A stretch of 64,000 nucleotides of DNA, from positions 1 to 64,000 of the forward strand of contig NZ_JAMBOJ010000028.1 of assembly GCF_023715565.1 (NCBI RefSeq). Direction: 5' to 3'. The translations under genes were made by a program, and so were the position numbers. Origin of the DNA: Cytobacillus firmus. Its GTDB lineage: Bacteria; Bacillota; Bacilli; Bacillales; Cytobacillaceae. Below, piece after piece: positions 8,660-17,524 of the stretch; position 1 is the first letter of the stretch, and every line of letters starts with the position of its first letter. The notes under the pieces are model-generated. The model was not told where the DNA came from. It did not search any database and was given only the letters and a program-made list of their open reading frames with translations.

Positions 8660-9658
8660 ATGAAAAAGTGTATAACAGCTATTACTGCGGTGCTGCTGTT
8701 ATCCGGCTGTGCCGGCAGCGGCCAGGATGCTAAGACTGAAGGTCCAGGCAGCAAACAAGAATTGAAAGAAGTTACTGTCGTACTGGATTGGACGCCAAAT
8801 ACCAATCATACCGGCTTATATGCCGCAAAAGAAAAAGGCTATTTTAAAGAAGAAGGGCTCGATGTCGAGATTATCACGCCAGGCGAAGCAGGTGCAGATC
8901 AATTGACGGCATCAGGCAAGGCCGATTTCGGTGTCAGCTATCAGGAAAGCATTACAGAAGCCCGTGTACAGGGTGTGCCGCTGGTATCAATAGCGGCTGT
9001 CATTCAACACAATACTTCCGGTTTTGCATCCCCTGCTGAAAAAAACATTAAATCACCGAAAGATTTTGAAGGAAAAACGTATGGCGGTTGGGGAGCTCCT
9101 GTAGAAAAATCAGTAATTGACTCCCTAATGAAGAAGGAAAATGCCGATGCTGAAAAAGTGTCAATTGTGAACATAGGAGATGCAGATTTTTTTACAGCGG
9201 TTAAAAGAGATATAGACTTCGCATGGATTTATTACGGGTGGACAGGTGTAGAAGCTGAGCTTCGCGGGGAAAAGATTAATATGGTCTACCTCACAGACTA
9301 CTCAGAAAAACTGGATTACTACACGCCTGTTCTGGCTACGAGTGAAAAATTGATTAAAGATGATCCGGATACTGTCAAAGCATTTGTAAATGCTGTAGCC
9401 AAAGGATATGAATTTGCAATCCAACAGCCGGAGAAAGCAGCAGATATTTTGTTAAAGAATGCTCCTGACCTGAACAGCGAATTAGTTAAAAAGAGCCAGG
9501 AGTGGCTATCCCCGCGTTATCAGGACGATGCTCCCAGATGGGGAGAACAAAAGATTGAGGTCTGGGAAAACTATGCAGACTGGATGTATGAAAATGGTCT
9601 ATTAGATAAAGAATTAGATGCCGGCAAAGCATTTACAAATGATTTCCTGCCGGAATAA
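8660..9658 (+). CDS. thiY: Thiamine-precursor ABC transporter, substrate-binding lipoprotein (ThiY-like)
   Basis: This 332-residue NMT1/THI5-like binding protein should capture a thiamine pyrimidine precursor (formylaminopyrimidine or HMP) outside the membrane. It has a lipoprotein signal peptide with lipobox LSGC (Cys17), then the family segment VVLDWTPNTNHTGLYAAKEKGYF, and EAGADQLTASGKADFGVSYQE. It is the first gene behind the TPP riboswitch, in a four-gene operon with a thiamine-binding protein, permease and ATPase. The choice between pyrimidine precursors cannot be made from sequence. Confidence 0.9.
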   Translation: MKKCITAITAVLLLSGCAGSGQDAKTEGPGSKQELKEVTVVLDWTPNTNHTGLYAAKEKGYFKEEGLDVEIITPGEAGADQLTASGKADFGVSYQESITEARVQGVPLVSIAAVIQHNTSGFASPAEKNIKSPKDFEGKTYGGWGAPVEKSVIDSLMKKENADAEKVSIVNIGDADFFTAVKRDIDFAWIYYGWTGVEAELRGEKINMVYLTDYSEKLDYYTPVLATSEKLIKDDPDTVKAFVNAVAKGYEFAIQQPEKAADILLKNAPDLNSELVKKSQEWLSPRYQDDAPRWGEQKIEVWENYADWMYENGLLDKELDAGKAFTNDFLPE

Positions 9659-9672
9659 GGAGAGTTTATGAA

Positions 9673-9966
9673 ATGGCAAACGCACTTGTAAGCATTCAAA
9701 TCATTCCAAAAACTAAAGATGGGGAAAATGTTATCCCATACGTTGATGAAGCAATCAGTGTCATTCAGCAATCCGGTGTAAAGTTCGAAGTGCATCCGCT
9801 CGAAACAACGATGGAAGGCGATTTAGAATATTTATTGAAAATAATTGCTGATATGAACAGAAAAATGATTGAAAAAGGAAGCAGCAATGTAATCTCACAG
9901 GTTAAGATTCTCTATCAGCCCGATGGAATTGAAATGAGTCATTTAACGGAGAAGTACCGTCGATGA
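9673..9966 (+). CDS. Thiamine-binding protein of the MTH1187/YkoF-like family
   Basis: This 97-residue soluble ferredoxin-like-fold protein belongs to the family once called DUF77, whose members bind thiamine-related ligands. Recognisable parts are ALVSIQIIPKTKDGENVIPYVDEAI and TTMEGDLEYLLKII. It lies 14 bases after thiY and overlaps the permease start by 4 bases (ATGA). Its place in this operon suggests that it helps handle or sense the pyrimidine or thiamine ligand in the cytosol; this role is inferred. Confidence 0.82.
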   Translation: MANALVSIQIIPKTKDGENVIPYVDEAISVIQQSGVKFEVHPLETTMEGDLEYLLKIIADMNRKMIEKGSSNVISQVKILYQPDGIEMSHLTEKYRR

Positions 9967-10730
9967 TCAATGTATTTAGAAAAGGGTGGAGGCCGGCTGC
10001 GGTTCTCCTCCTTTTATTCATTCTTTGGGAATTATCAGTAAATCTGGCAGAAGTCCCTGCCTGGCTCCTGCCTCCCCCGACTGATATCATTCATGAGGCA
10101 GTTTTTGGCTGGGATGGCTTCCGCCCGCACCTTCAATCGACAGTCCTGCTTTCATTAAGGGGATTTGCCATTGGCACTTTCATCGGATTGCTTACAGCTG
10201 TAATATTGCACTTATTGCCTTTTATTAGGGAATCTGTTTACCCGCTTCTCATCCTTTCACAGAATGTGCCAATTATTGTTCTGGCTCCTTTACTAGTTGT
10301 ATGGTTTGGATTTGGCATACTTCCAAAACTTATTGTCATTACACTGGTATGCTTCTTTCCCATTACTGTTGCAGCATTGGATGGTTTTCGGCAAACTCCA
10401 GCAGATCTCAGGCATTATATGCTGATGGCTGGAGCTCGCAGAGGACAGCTGTTTTGGAAGCTGGAGCTTCCCCATTCCCTTCCATCTTTATTTTCCGGTC
10501 TAAAGATCTCTGCAACCTATAGTGTTATGGGTGCTGTAATATCTGAATGGCTCGGAGCTAAAGCCGGAATTGGGGTTTATATGACTCTAGCCTCTTCTTC
10601 CTTTCGGACAGACCGTGTTTTTGTAGCCATACTTGCGATTATGCTGTTAAGTTTGCTGCTTTTTGGAGGTATTTTACTGTCAGAACGTTTGCTTATTAAA
10701 TGGAAGTCCAGGGAGAGTGGCAGAAAATGA
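9963..10730 (+). CDS. thiX: Thiamine-precursor ABC transporter permease (ThiX-like)
   Basis: This 255-residue inner-membrane permease of the BPD_transp_1 (nitrate/sulfonate/taurine-type) family has about six hydrophobic segments and the cytoplasmic EAA loop (DLRHYMLMAGARRGQLFWKLELPHSLPSLFSGLK). It is translationally coupled to the preceding gene by ATGA and overlaps thiZ in the same way. Assignment to thiamine-precursor uptake rests on the riboswitch and the ThiY partner. Confidence 0.88.
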   Translation: MINVFRKGWRPAAVLLLLFILWELSVNLAEVPAWLLPPPTDIIHEAVFGWDGFRPHLQSTVLLSLRGFAIGTFIGLLTAVILHLLPFIRESVYPLLILSQNVPIIVLAPLLVVWFGFGILPKLIVITLVCFFPITVAALDGFRQTPADLRHYMLMAGARRGQLFWKLELPHSLPSLFSGLKISATYSVMGAVISEWLGAKAGIGVYMTLASSSFRTDRVFVAILAIMLLSLLLFGGILLSERLLIKWKSRESGRK

Positions 10731-11476
10731 TACAATTATCGGTTAATTCTCTATCGAAAAGTTTTGATTCAATTCAGGTTTTAAGCAGTTTGAGTTTTCA
10801 TGTAAACAAAGGAGAGTTTGTTTCGGTTATAGGTCCATCAGGCAGCGGAAAGAGCACTATCTTTAACCTGATTGGCGGAATGCTCCTGCCTGATGAAGGA
10901 TCCATAATGCTTGGGGAAGCCGAAATTAGCGGCAAACGCGGTTCAATCAGCTATATGCCCCAGACACCTTCCCTGATGCCATGGAGAACCATCCTTCAGA
11001 ATGTTCTGCTTGGACAGGAAATTATGGGAAAAACGGAACCGGAAACAGCCAGAAAAATGCTTCAAAAGGCCGGACTCGGTGGCTATGAAAATGCATTTCC
11101 GCATGAATTATCTGGAGGCATGAAGCAAAGGACAGCCTTTATCCGGGCACTCTTAAGCCCACAGCCAATCATATTGCTGGATGAACCTTTTTCAGCTTTG
11201 GATGAGCTTACGCGTCATGATATGCAAAAATGGCTTCTCGATATTTGGAATGAACATAAGCCGACGATTCTGTTTGTCACTCACAATATCGAAGAAGCCA
11301 TTTACCTCTCTGACCGAATATTAATACTCGGCAGCAAGCCTGCTAAAGTGGTTCAGGAATATACAGTGCCTTTTGCGCGACCGCGAATGGAGGAAATTTT
11401 CCTGGATGAAAAATTCCTTGAATGCAAAAGAAGCATCCATCATGCACTGAAAGAGCTGTCATTTAAGTCAGACTAG
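10727..11476 (+). CDS. thiZ: Thiamine-precursor ABC transporter ATP-binding protein (ThiZ-like)
   Basis: This ABC ATPase of about 249 residues energises the ThiX permease. Visible motifs are Walker A GPSGSGKST, Q-loop MPQTPSLMPW, signature ELSGGMKQR, Walker B IILLDEPFSALD and the switch His in FVTHNIEEA. The ATG overlapping the permease stop (ATGA at 10727-10730) fits the coupling seen in this operon; an ATG nine codons upstream is a less likely start. No clear terminator follows before the next gene. Confidence 0.88.
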   Translation: MIQLSVNSLSKSFDSIQVLSSLSFHVNKGEFVSVIGPSGSGKSTIFNLIGGMLLPDEGSIMLGEAEISGKRGSISYMPQTPSLMPWRTILQNVLLGQEIMGKTEPETARKMLQKAGLGGYENAFPHELSGGMKQRTAFIRALLSPQPIILLDEPFSALDELTRHDMQKWLLDIWNEHKPTILFVTHNIEEAIYLSDRILILGSKPAKVVQEYTVPFARPRMEEIFLDEKFLECKRSIHHALKELSFKSD

Positions 11477-11573
11477 TCAAAATATACCAGGCGAATATAA
11501 TCACATCGCACCATTCCTAATTATGGAAATATAGGTTAATCTTATATTGGACAATACTTTTAGGAGGTATGTG

Positions 11574-12314
11574 ATGAAAAAGTATATTTTCTTATTCTTG
11601 ACTATTTTACTAGTTTTCGCAGGCAATGTTTCTGCACAGCCCAAAAGTAATTCGGCAGGTTTAACTGAGAAAGATTTCATGAAAGCCGTGTTAAAATCTG
11701 ATAAGTTTAAGGAATTCAATTCATCTATATTAAAAGATGCCTCCCCCCAGCCAAAAGCTCTTATTGATGAAAAAGGAAAACAATATGGCTGGACAGTGCA
11801 ATATGAAATTGAATTCAACGAAAAAAACATTTCCTTAGATGAAAATGCTCTCGTAAATTTTTCGTCCCTTCTATCATTCTCATTTGAGTCAGGGAAGGAA
11901 TTAAAAGTGCGGCTGGTTGATTACAGCAGGCTTATTGAGGATCAGGCTTTTTATGTAAAAGACCTGAAGTCTGGGAAAGAGAGTAAAATTGATATATCAA
12001 AAGACGACACCTTTACTGATTATTTAGCAGAAGTTGAAACAAAAAAAACTCAGCTGATTAAAGAAGTGGCCAAAGTCAGTCTTGCTTCTTCCGATAAAGC
12101 TGCAGCATCAGGCCAGTTATGCTACTATTGCACAAAATATGAATGGCGCGGAGGTACTCCATGTTCATCCGCTAATACAGTGTCTGAAGCTTCAGTATCA
12201 ACCCAGCTTGAACAAAACGGAATTAATCCGGATTCAGTGGTAGTTGATTGCTATGTTCCCCGCCATAAGGTGTGTGTTGACGGAGAATGGAGAACCTATT
12301 GCCCTATACAATGA
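11574..12314 (+). CDS. Secreted protein of unknown function with a six-cysteine C-terminal domain
   Basis: I do not recognise a family. The 246-residue product starts with a clear signal peptide (MKKYIFLFLTILLVFAGNVSA, cleavage likely before QPK), followed by a mostly charged beta-rich-looking middle region and a C-terminal segment of about 65 residues holding all six cysteines (CYYC, then single cysteines near TPC, VDC, KVC and TYC). The ATG follows AGGAGG at six bases. The cysteine pattern suggests three disulfides in a small stable extracellular domain. It stands alone and ends at its own terminator. Confidence 0.75.
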   Translation: MKKYIFLFLTILLVFAGNVSAQPKSNSAGLTEKDFMKAVLKSDKFKEFNSSILKDASPQPKALIDEKGKQYGWTVQYEIEFNEKNISLDENALVNFSSLLSFSFESGKELKVRLVDYSRLIEDQAFYVKDLKSGKESKIDISKDDTFTDYLAEVETKKTQLIKEVAKVSLASSDKAAASGQLCYYCTKYEWRGGTPCSSANTVSEASVSTQLEQNGINPDSVVVDCYVPRHKVCVDGEWRTYCPIQ

Positions 12315-12316
12315 AA

Positions 12317-12347
12317 AAACCGGCTAAGCGAATTGCTTAGCCGGTTT
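12317..12347. terminator. Bidirectional terminator
   Basis: AACCGGCTAAGC and GCTTAGCCGGTT form a 12-bp stem with loop GAATT, with A's before and T's after. It separates the secreted protein gene from the convergent sugar ABC operon. Confidence 0.9.
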
Positions 12348-12349
12348 TG

Positions 12350-13219
12350 TTATCCTTTCGTACCGGATGCTATATTCGAGCCTTCTATAAAATGCTTCTG
12401 GAAGAAGAAAAATAACAGTACTACAGGCAATAATACCATTACTGACATGGCCATCAGGTAATGCCATTGTGTCTGTACAGTTCCTTTAAAGGTTTGAAGG
12501 CCAATTTGCAAAGTGTAAAGACTTTCATCATTTAAATATAATAACGGGCCAAGAAGGTCATTCCATGCGCCATTAAATGAGAAAATCGCTACAGCAATAA
12601 GGGCGGGCTTCGTCAGCGGAAGCATAATATGCCACCATATCTGAATATGATTTGCGCCGTCCAGAACAGCTGCTTCAATCAGTTCATTCGGAATTGTCAT
12701 CATAAACTGGCGAAGCAGGAAAATGAAAAAGGCACTACCCAAAAAAGCCGGAACAATGAGAGGCAGATATGTATTTACCCAGCCAAGCTTGGAGAATAAA
12801 ATGTACTGAGGCACCATAGTGACAAACCCTGGTATCAGCATGGTTGATAACACAACCATAAACAAGAAACTTCTTCCTTTGAAGCGTATTTTCGCAAATG
12901 CATAAGCAACCAGCGAATTGACAATAACACTTCCCACCATTCCGCAAAAGGCAATAAAGAACGTATTCATAGCCCAGCGGGTAAACGGTGCTGTTTGCCA
13001 CGCTTTCACATAATTTGAAAAATGGATTTCTTTAGGCACAAAGGTCGGCGGATATTGAGCTATTTCAGCAGGAGATTTCAGGGAAGTTGAAATCATCCAC
13101 CACAGCGGAGAGATTACCAGCACACTTCCTGCTAATAAAACAATGAAAACTAACATCTGCTTTAATCTATCTTTGAATTTCTTCGTTTCATAAAACTTCG
13201 GGGCGGCGGCCGTTCTCAT
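12350..13219 (-). CDS. Carbohydrate ABC transporter permease (CUT1, MalG/LacG type)
   Basis: This 289-residue permease has six hydrophobic segments and the EAA motif in the cytoplasmic loop (ELIEAAVLDGANHIQIWWHIMLPLTKPALIAVAIF), typical of the second permease of CUT1 sugar importers. It overlaps the upstream permease gene by four bases. The operon has binding protein, MalF-type and MalG-type permeases but no ATPase, so it probably uses a shared MsmX-type ATPase as is common in Bacillus. The sugar is not identifiable. Confidence 0.88.
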   Translation of the reverse strand: MRTAAAPKFYETKKFKDRLKQMLVFIVLLAGSVLVISPLWWMISTSLKSPAEIAQYPPTFVPKEIHFSNYVKAWQTAPFTRWAMNTFFIAFCGMVGSVIVNSLVAYAFAKIRFKGRSFLFMVVLSTMLIPGFVTMVPQYILFSKLGWVNTYLPLIVPAFLGSAFFIFLLRQFMMTIPNELIEAAVLDGANHIQIWWHIMLPLTKPALIAVAIFSFNGAWNDLLGPLLYLNDESLYTLQIGLQTFKGTVQTQWHYLMAMSVMVLLPVVLLFFFFQKHFIEGSNIASGTKG

Positions 13220-14193
13220 TTATTATCTCCCCCCTCATAATAAACCCATTTTTTACCGATTTTCATATTAATGATGGTCAGTATCATAACGACAATAAAC
13301 AATAGCCAGGCCATTGCAGAAGCGTAGCCCATGTCAAACACCTCAAACGCATTATTCCACATATGAAGATTATAGAACAGGAGTGAATTTCCAGGTCCCC
13401 CGCTTCCATTCTCCGTCATGACATAAGCTTCCTGGAAGATTTGAAATGAACCGATAGTACTTGTCAGTACATCAAAGAATATGATTGGTGAAATCATCGG
13501 CAATGTGATATGAAAAAATTTCTGAATTACATCGGCTCCATCCAGATCCGCTGCTTCATAAAGGGAGTTTGATACTCCCTGCAGACTTGCCAGATAGAGA
13601 AGCATCCCTCCGCCCACACTCCACATTTTCATCAAAAGCAAAGCTGGCTTTGTCCACTCAGGGTCAAACAGCCACGCTGGCCCCTCAATCCCGAACCATG
13701 CCAGGAACGTATTTACCAGACCAGTTGACGGACTCAGCAGCTGCATCCATAAAAAGTAAACCGCTACACCTGAGAGGATAGCAGGCAGATAATAAAGTGT
13801 GCGAAAAAATTTCATGCCTTTTACCTTCTGATTCAAAAGAACCGATAGAAATATCGCCCCTGCAGTAGTAAGCGGGACAGAGAATATAACGTAAAAAAGA
13901 GTATTCCAAAGGGACGTTTTAAAAAGGTCATCGATTGTAAACATGCGTTTAAAATTATCAAATCCGATAAAATTCATTTTTGAAGTAATATTATAATCTG
14001 TAAAACTTGCGAATAAGGAAAATAATAGCGGGCCAAGTGTCAGTCCCAGAAATCCAATTATCCATGGGCTGATAAAGAGATATCCAATGATATTGTCTCT
14101 TGTTTTGCGGGATATCCGTCTATTTGATGTCATTCCCTGTTTGTTTGCAAGAGCTGCTCTCCGGCGCTCAATCGGTGTCTCATATGATTTCAA
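13216..14193 (-). CDS. Carbohydrate ABC transporter permease (CUT1, MalF/LacF type)
   Basis: This 325-residue permease has a long polar N-terminus (about 35 residues), then six hydrophobic segments with the EAA loop YEAADLDGADVIQKFFHITLPMISP. The start is a TTG at 14191-14193 behind AAGGTG, fitting the frequent TTG use in this genome. It pairs with the downstream MalG-type permease. No enzyme gene is in the operon to hint at the sugar. Confidence 0.86.
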   Translation of the reverse strand: MKSYETPIERRRAALANKQGMTSNRRISRKTRDNIIGYLFISPWIIGFLGLTLGPLLFSLFASFTDYNITSKMNFIGFDNFKRMFTIDDLFKTSLWNTLFYVIFSVPLTTAGAIFLSVLLNQKVKGMKFFRTLYYLPAILSGVAVYFLWMQLLSPSTGLVNTFLAWFGIEGPAWLFDPEWTKPALLLMKMWSVGGGMLLYLASLQGVSNSLYEAADLDGADVIQKFFHITLPMISPIIFFDVLTSTIGSFQIFQEAYVMTENGSGGPGNSLLFYNLHMWNNAFEVFDMGYASAMAWLLFIVVMILTIINMKIGKKWVYYEGGDNK

Positions 14194-14254
14194 CCCTTAC
14201 ACCTTCTTTTGGTATTATTTATAAAGAGAGAAGGATAGCCCTTCTCTCTTTGTT

Positions 14255-15547
14255 CTAATTTTTCTTTAGTTTTTCAACATCTATTTCTGCTTTTTCCAGC
14301 GCTTTTTCTGGCTTGGTTTTACCGAGCAGAACATTATCTATATGCGGATTAATGCGATTCTGGTAATCCGGGTACTCTATCGGAACAGGGAACATTTGCG
14401 TCTGATCCAGATTTTTCACGGTAGCCTCATACACATATTGATCAGCACCTTTAAGCTCTTTAACCACGGCTTCTGCAGCTTCTATATTGGCGACATTATC
14501 ATAATTCTTCATAGCCCAGTATTTTTGGGCCTCAGGGCCTGTAAGGTATTCGATGAACTTCATAGCTTCCTCAGGATGTTTTGCTCCTTTGGGAATTTCA
14601 GCTACGAACCCGCCGCCATCACTCCAGTTCCCAGAACCTTCTTCATATGCAGGAATTGGGGCAACACCAAAATTCATATCATCTCCATAATCACGAATTT
14701 GTGTGTAAAATGTACCGATATCAATCCACATGGCCACTTTACCTGCAATGAACGGATTGGATTGTTCACTTCCAAACTCAGCTTCAAAAGACTGAACTGT
14801 TTTTTCGCCTAGACGCTCCTTCCATCCCAGCAGCCACTGTAACGCTTCCTGTTTTTTAGGTGTATTGATATAAAGTTCTCCATTTTGAATAAATCCTTTT
14901 CCGCCGTCAGCACTTGTCATCCAGCTTGCAGCACCAGTACTGCCCCAGAGCGGATAAAAGCCAACTCTCTCATAACGATCCCCGTCTTTAAGATCCAGCT
15001 TCTCAGCATACTCCTCAAGTTCATCCCATGTCGCAGGGGGTTTTTCCGGATCAAGGCCAGCTTCTTTGAAGGCATCTTTATTGTAAAATAGCAATCTTGT
15101 ATCTGTGTTAAATGGAACGGCATAAGGCTTGTCTTCGTACAAAACCGTTTCCCATAAATGCGGATAAAACTGCTCTTTAAACGAATCATCAATATACTTG
15201 CCCAAGTCTTCAGATTGTCCATTGTCTGCCCGCTGGGCAACTGTGTTAATATCGTTAATGATAACATCCGCAGGATTGCCGGCAGCAACGGATGCGAGGT
15301 TCTTTGTCCAAATGTCACCCCAAGGCAAATATGTATGCTTAACAAAAACTTCATCCTGTGATTTATTAAAATCATCTATGATTTTTTCAATGATTGGCCT
15401 TCTGGTTTCTGAACCCCAAAAACTCCAAAAATCAACAACGACCTTTCCATCCTTAGTCTTTTCTGCCTGAGCACTTTCCCCGGAACAGCCTGCTAATATG
15501 CCAATAAACAGGAATGCGGAAATAATAAAAAGAAGTCCTTTTTTCAT
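14255..15547 (-). CDS. Sugar ABC transporter substrate-binding lipoprotein
   Basis: This 430-residue extracellular solute-binding protein (SBP_bac_1 family) has a lipoprotein signal ending in lipobox LAGC (Cys21). Family segments are VDFWSFWGSETRRPIIEKIIDDFN, YAVPFNTDTRLLFYNKDAFKEAGLDP and the C-terminal helix pair with GPEAQKYWA. The ATG was chosen because AGGGGGAG precedes it; a start 12 codons earlier would include that site. It heads the CUT1 operon and its upstream region carries two related inverted repeats. Confidence 0.87.
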   Translation of the reverse strand: MKKGLLFIISAFLFIGILAGCSGESAQAEKTKDGKVVVDFWSFWGSETRRPIIEKIIDDFNKSQDEVFVKHTYLPWGDIWTKNLASVAAGNPADVIINDINTVAQRADNGQSEDLGKYIDDSFKEQFYPHLWETVLYEDKPYAVPFNTDTRLLFYNKDAFKEAGLDPEKPPATWDELEEYAEKLDLKDGDRYERVGFYPLWGSTGAASWMTSADGGKGFIQNGELYINTPKKQEALQWLLGWKERLGEKTVQSFEAEFGSEQSNPFIAGKVAMWIDIGTFYTQIRDYGDDMNFGVAPIPAYEEGSGNWSDGGGFVAEIPKGAKHPEEAMKFIEYLTGPEAQKYWAMKNYDNVANIEAAEAVVKELKGADQYVYEATVKNLDQTQMFPVPIEYPDYQNRINPHIDNVLLGKTKPEKALEKAEIDVEKLKKN

Positions 15548-15592
15548 GATGCTCCCCCTAATATTTATATTTTTCAGCTTCATGCTTCAGCC

Positions 15593-15674
15593 TATTCCCT
15601 GCGCACAGGAATAAAATAGCCCGCAAATAAAAGTATTTATAACTAAGTATGTATTACCCTGCTCTTAGGGAATA
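15593..15674. promoter_or_regulatory. Two related inverted repeats upstream of the sugar operon
   Basis: Imperfect palindromes at 15593-15614 and 15652-15674 share TATT..CCCTGC.C....GG.AATAA, with centres about 59 bp apart, upstream of the binding-protein gene. They look like paired operators for a transcription factor (LacI- or GntR-type is a guess). No regulator gene is adjacent. Confidence 0.5.
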
Positions 15675-15728
15675 AAACATTTATTTGAAAAAAATCTCGA
15701 TATTTGGCAAATCCCTGCCTTTTTTACA

Positions 15729-15754
15729 AAAAAAAAGACCCCTTACAAGGAGTC
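15729..15754 (-). terminator. Terminator after the sigma/anti-sigma operon
   Basis: On the minus strand GACTCC and GGGGTC pair (one G-U) around a six-base loop, followed by nine T's. Confidence 0.75.
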
Positions 15755-15757
15755 AAA

Positions 15758-16366
15758 TTAATGAGTGTTATGAATACTTTGTGTGATTGCTATTAAAGAT
15801 TCAATAAATATGGCACCTTCTGCGGCAGAAACTGAATAAATTTCTTCACTGTCCATTAACTTGAAATAAGTCTTGCCTTGCTCGTTCCAGACTTTCATCT
15901 TTACAGGGTCTTTTCCCTTTAAACTAAATTGAATATCATAGGATGGGCTGGCATCAATAACTGCTTCTGCAGGAATTGCCGAATTGATGGCATTTCTAGC
16001 CGTATTTTCCCACTTTGTATCTTTTACAATCGCAGTTTCAGTCGTATATGTTCCATCAGCAGAGAAGGATTTCTCAGTATCTGATAAAGCAATCGTTGTT
16101 TGGCTTATTATACTATTTCCGAGAATCTCTGAACTGCTGCTCCCTCTGGACATGGGATCCTCTGAAAATATAATGAAAGCGAACATCACACAAGCAGCCA
16201 TAACTGCGGCGGCAGATAAAAGCCTAGGGAAAATAGGTTTCTTACTTTGAGGTTTTTCCTCGATGGCGCTTAATATTTTTTGCAAACTTTCCTGCTTTTG
16301 CTTTTGCGCCCGCGGAATACGTCTTAATTCTCGAAAGGAATTATCGGATCCGAATGAGCTCTTCAT
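15758..16366 (-). CDS. Membrane protein paired with an ECF sigma factor (putative anti-sigma factor)
   Basis: This 202-residue protein has a charged N-terminal cytoplasmic part of about 45 residues, a single membrane helix (LLSAAAVMAACVMFAFIIF, about 49-67) and an extracellular C-terminal domain of about 130 residues. This is the layout of single-pass anti-sigma factors, but no zinc-binding HxxxCxxC motif is seen. The gene overlaps the end of the sigma factor gene by 26 bases, so the two are coupled. Anti-sigma function is inferred from layout and context. Confidence 0.65.
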   Translation of the reverse strand: MKSSFGSDNSFRELRRIPRAQKQKQESLQKILSAIEEKPQSKKPIFPRLLSAAAVMAACVMFAFIIFSEDPMSRGSSSSEILGNSIISQTTIALSDTEKSFSADGTYTTETAIVKDTKWENTARNAINSAIPAEAVIDASPSYDIQFSLKGKDPVKMKVWNEQGKTYFKLMDSEEIYSVSAAEGAIFIESLIAITQSIHNTH

Positions 16367-16877
16367 GGATTTCCCCCCTTTTCTGCAATTCTTTTTTTAG
16401 CGCTGCGAGTGCCCTGGAAGTGGTGATTTTCACTTTGTTTTCGCTCCAATTCAAAATTTCGGCCGTTTCCTTGATCGAAAACTCCTTTATTTTTCTCAAA
16501 ATCAGCACTTCTTGGTAGCTTAATTTCAAATGGCGGATTGCTTCATATAAGAGTGTAACTTTCTCCCCCTTAATCATTATCTCTGTAGGAGTATCTTCAT
16601 CTGATTGAAGCTGGAATTTTTCTATTGAGAAAAATTTGAATCTGCTTTTTTTGCGCAAATAATCAATGGCTACATTTCTTGATATACGGACAAGCCAGGT
16701 AAAGATCTGGGACTCCCCATTAAATTGATTCATATATTTGTAAGCTTTTATAAATGTGTCCTGTGTCAGATCTTCAGCCACTTCCTTATCATTTACGAGA
16801 AGAAATATGTATCCATAGATTCGATCACTGTACTCGCTGTATATATCTTCAAACACTTCTGCCGATATTCTCTCCAT
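16341..16877 (-). CDS. ECF-family RNA polymerase sigma factor (SigX-like)
   Basis: This 178-residue protein has sigma region 2 (DRIYGYIFLLVNDKEVAEDLTQDTFIKAYKYMNQF, then WLVRISRNVAIDYLRKK) and region 4 with its helix-turn-helix (SYQEVLILRKIKEFSIKETAEILNWSENKVKITTSRALAALKKEL). The ATG at 16875-16877 follows GAGGTGG at seven bases; an in-frame upstream extension has no such site. Nearest in kind to SigX-type ECF factors of Bacillus; the exact subgroup is uncertain. It is cotranscribed with the membrane protein downstream, its likely controller. Confidence 0.85.
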   Translation of the reverse strand: MERISAEVFEDIYSEYSDRIYGYIFLLVNDKEVAEDLTQDTFIKAYKYMNQFNGESQIFTWLVRISRNVAIDYLRKKSRFKFFSIEKFQLQSDEDTPTEIMIKGEKVTLLYEAIRHLKLSYQEVLILRKIKEFSIKETAEILNWSENKVKITTSRALAALKKELQKRGEIHEELIRIR

Positions 16878-17524
16878 AGTGGCGCCACCTCGCATATTAT
16901 TAGACGAATAAGAATCAGAAAAGAAACACTTTACCTTGGTTTGCTTAAATCTCTTAAAAGAAAACGATATTTCAAATCCCAATCTTTTATCCTATATTTC
17001 GAAACAATCTGATTAATTAGTATTAAATTTTGGGTGAATCTTAAAAAGTGCATTTTTACCTGTAACTTTTTTCACCCTCATTTTATCAGTAAAAATTAGA
17101 TTAAGTTTCACTCCAGACTACCCATCTTTAAATTTAATTTTTTGAATTTCTGAAATGATATCCTTTAAATGCTTGACCTTATATATTTATTTTATCATTC
17201 TGTAAAATTACCGCCTCCCTCCTTTTCCTTATTTTTCCCAAGAAAAATCTCACATTATGTAAAAGCGATACTTTTAATCTATAAATATCCATAAAAAGTT
17301 CATTCTTTAAGCCTGTAACCATGAGTGGACTATGAAACCTTTTAGCTATTTTAATAATACTGCTGCAAAAAACTCTGTTTTTCGACAATATCCAGCCATT
17401 AATTTAGCTAAAGTACATGGTAACGGCAGGGTTTTCCATTTTTGGAAATACCCACAGGAGGTGATTATGTTCTGAGTTTTTAACAGCATTTTCTATTGAA
17501 TTACCAAAACAAGGAGGGAATTAC
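16878..17524. other. Long intergenic region without a recognisable gene
   Basis: These 647 AT-rich bases separate the divergent sigma factor and S8 protease genes. Short open frames here lack ribosome binding sites and resemble no family. TGAAAC boxes at about 17107 (minus strand... read as GTTTCA on plus) and 17333 (plus) recall an ECF -35, but no matching CGTA-type -10 follows at the right distance. The region must hold both promoters; I cannot place them with confidence. Confidence 0.4.

Noticed and set aside
17179-17388. 69-codon minus-strand frame between the sigma factor and protease genes
   Set aside because: No ribosome binding site and no recognisable sequence; most likely chance in AT-rich DNA.
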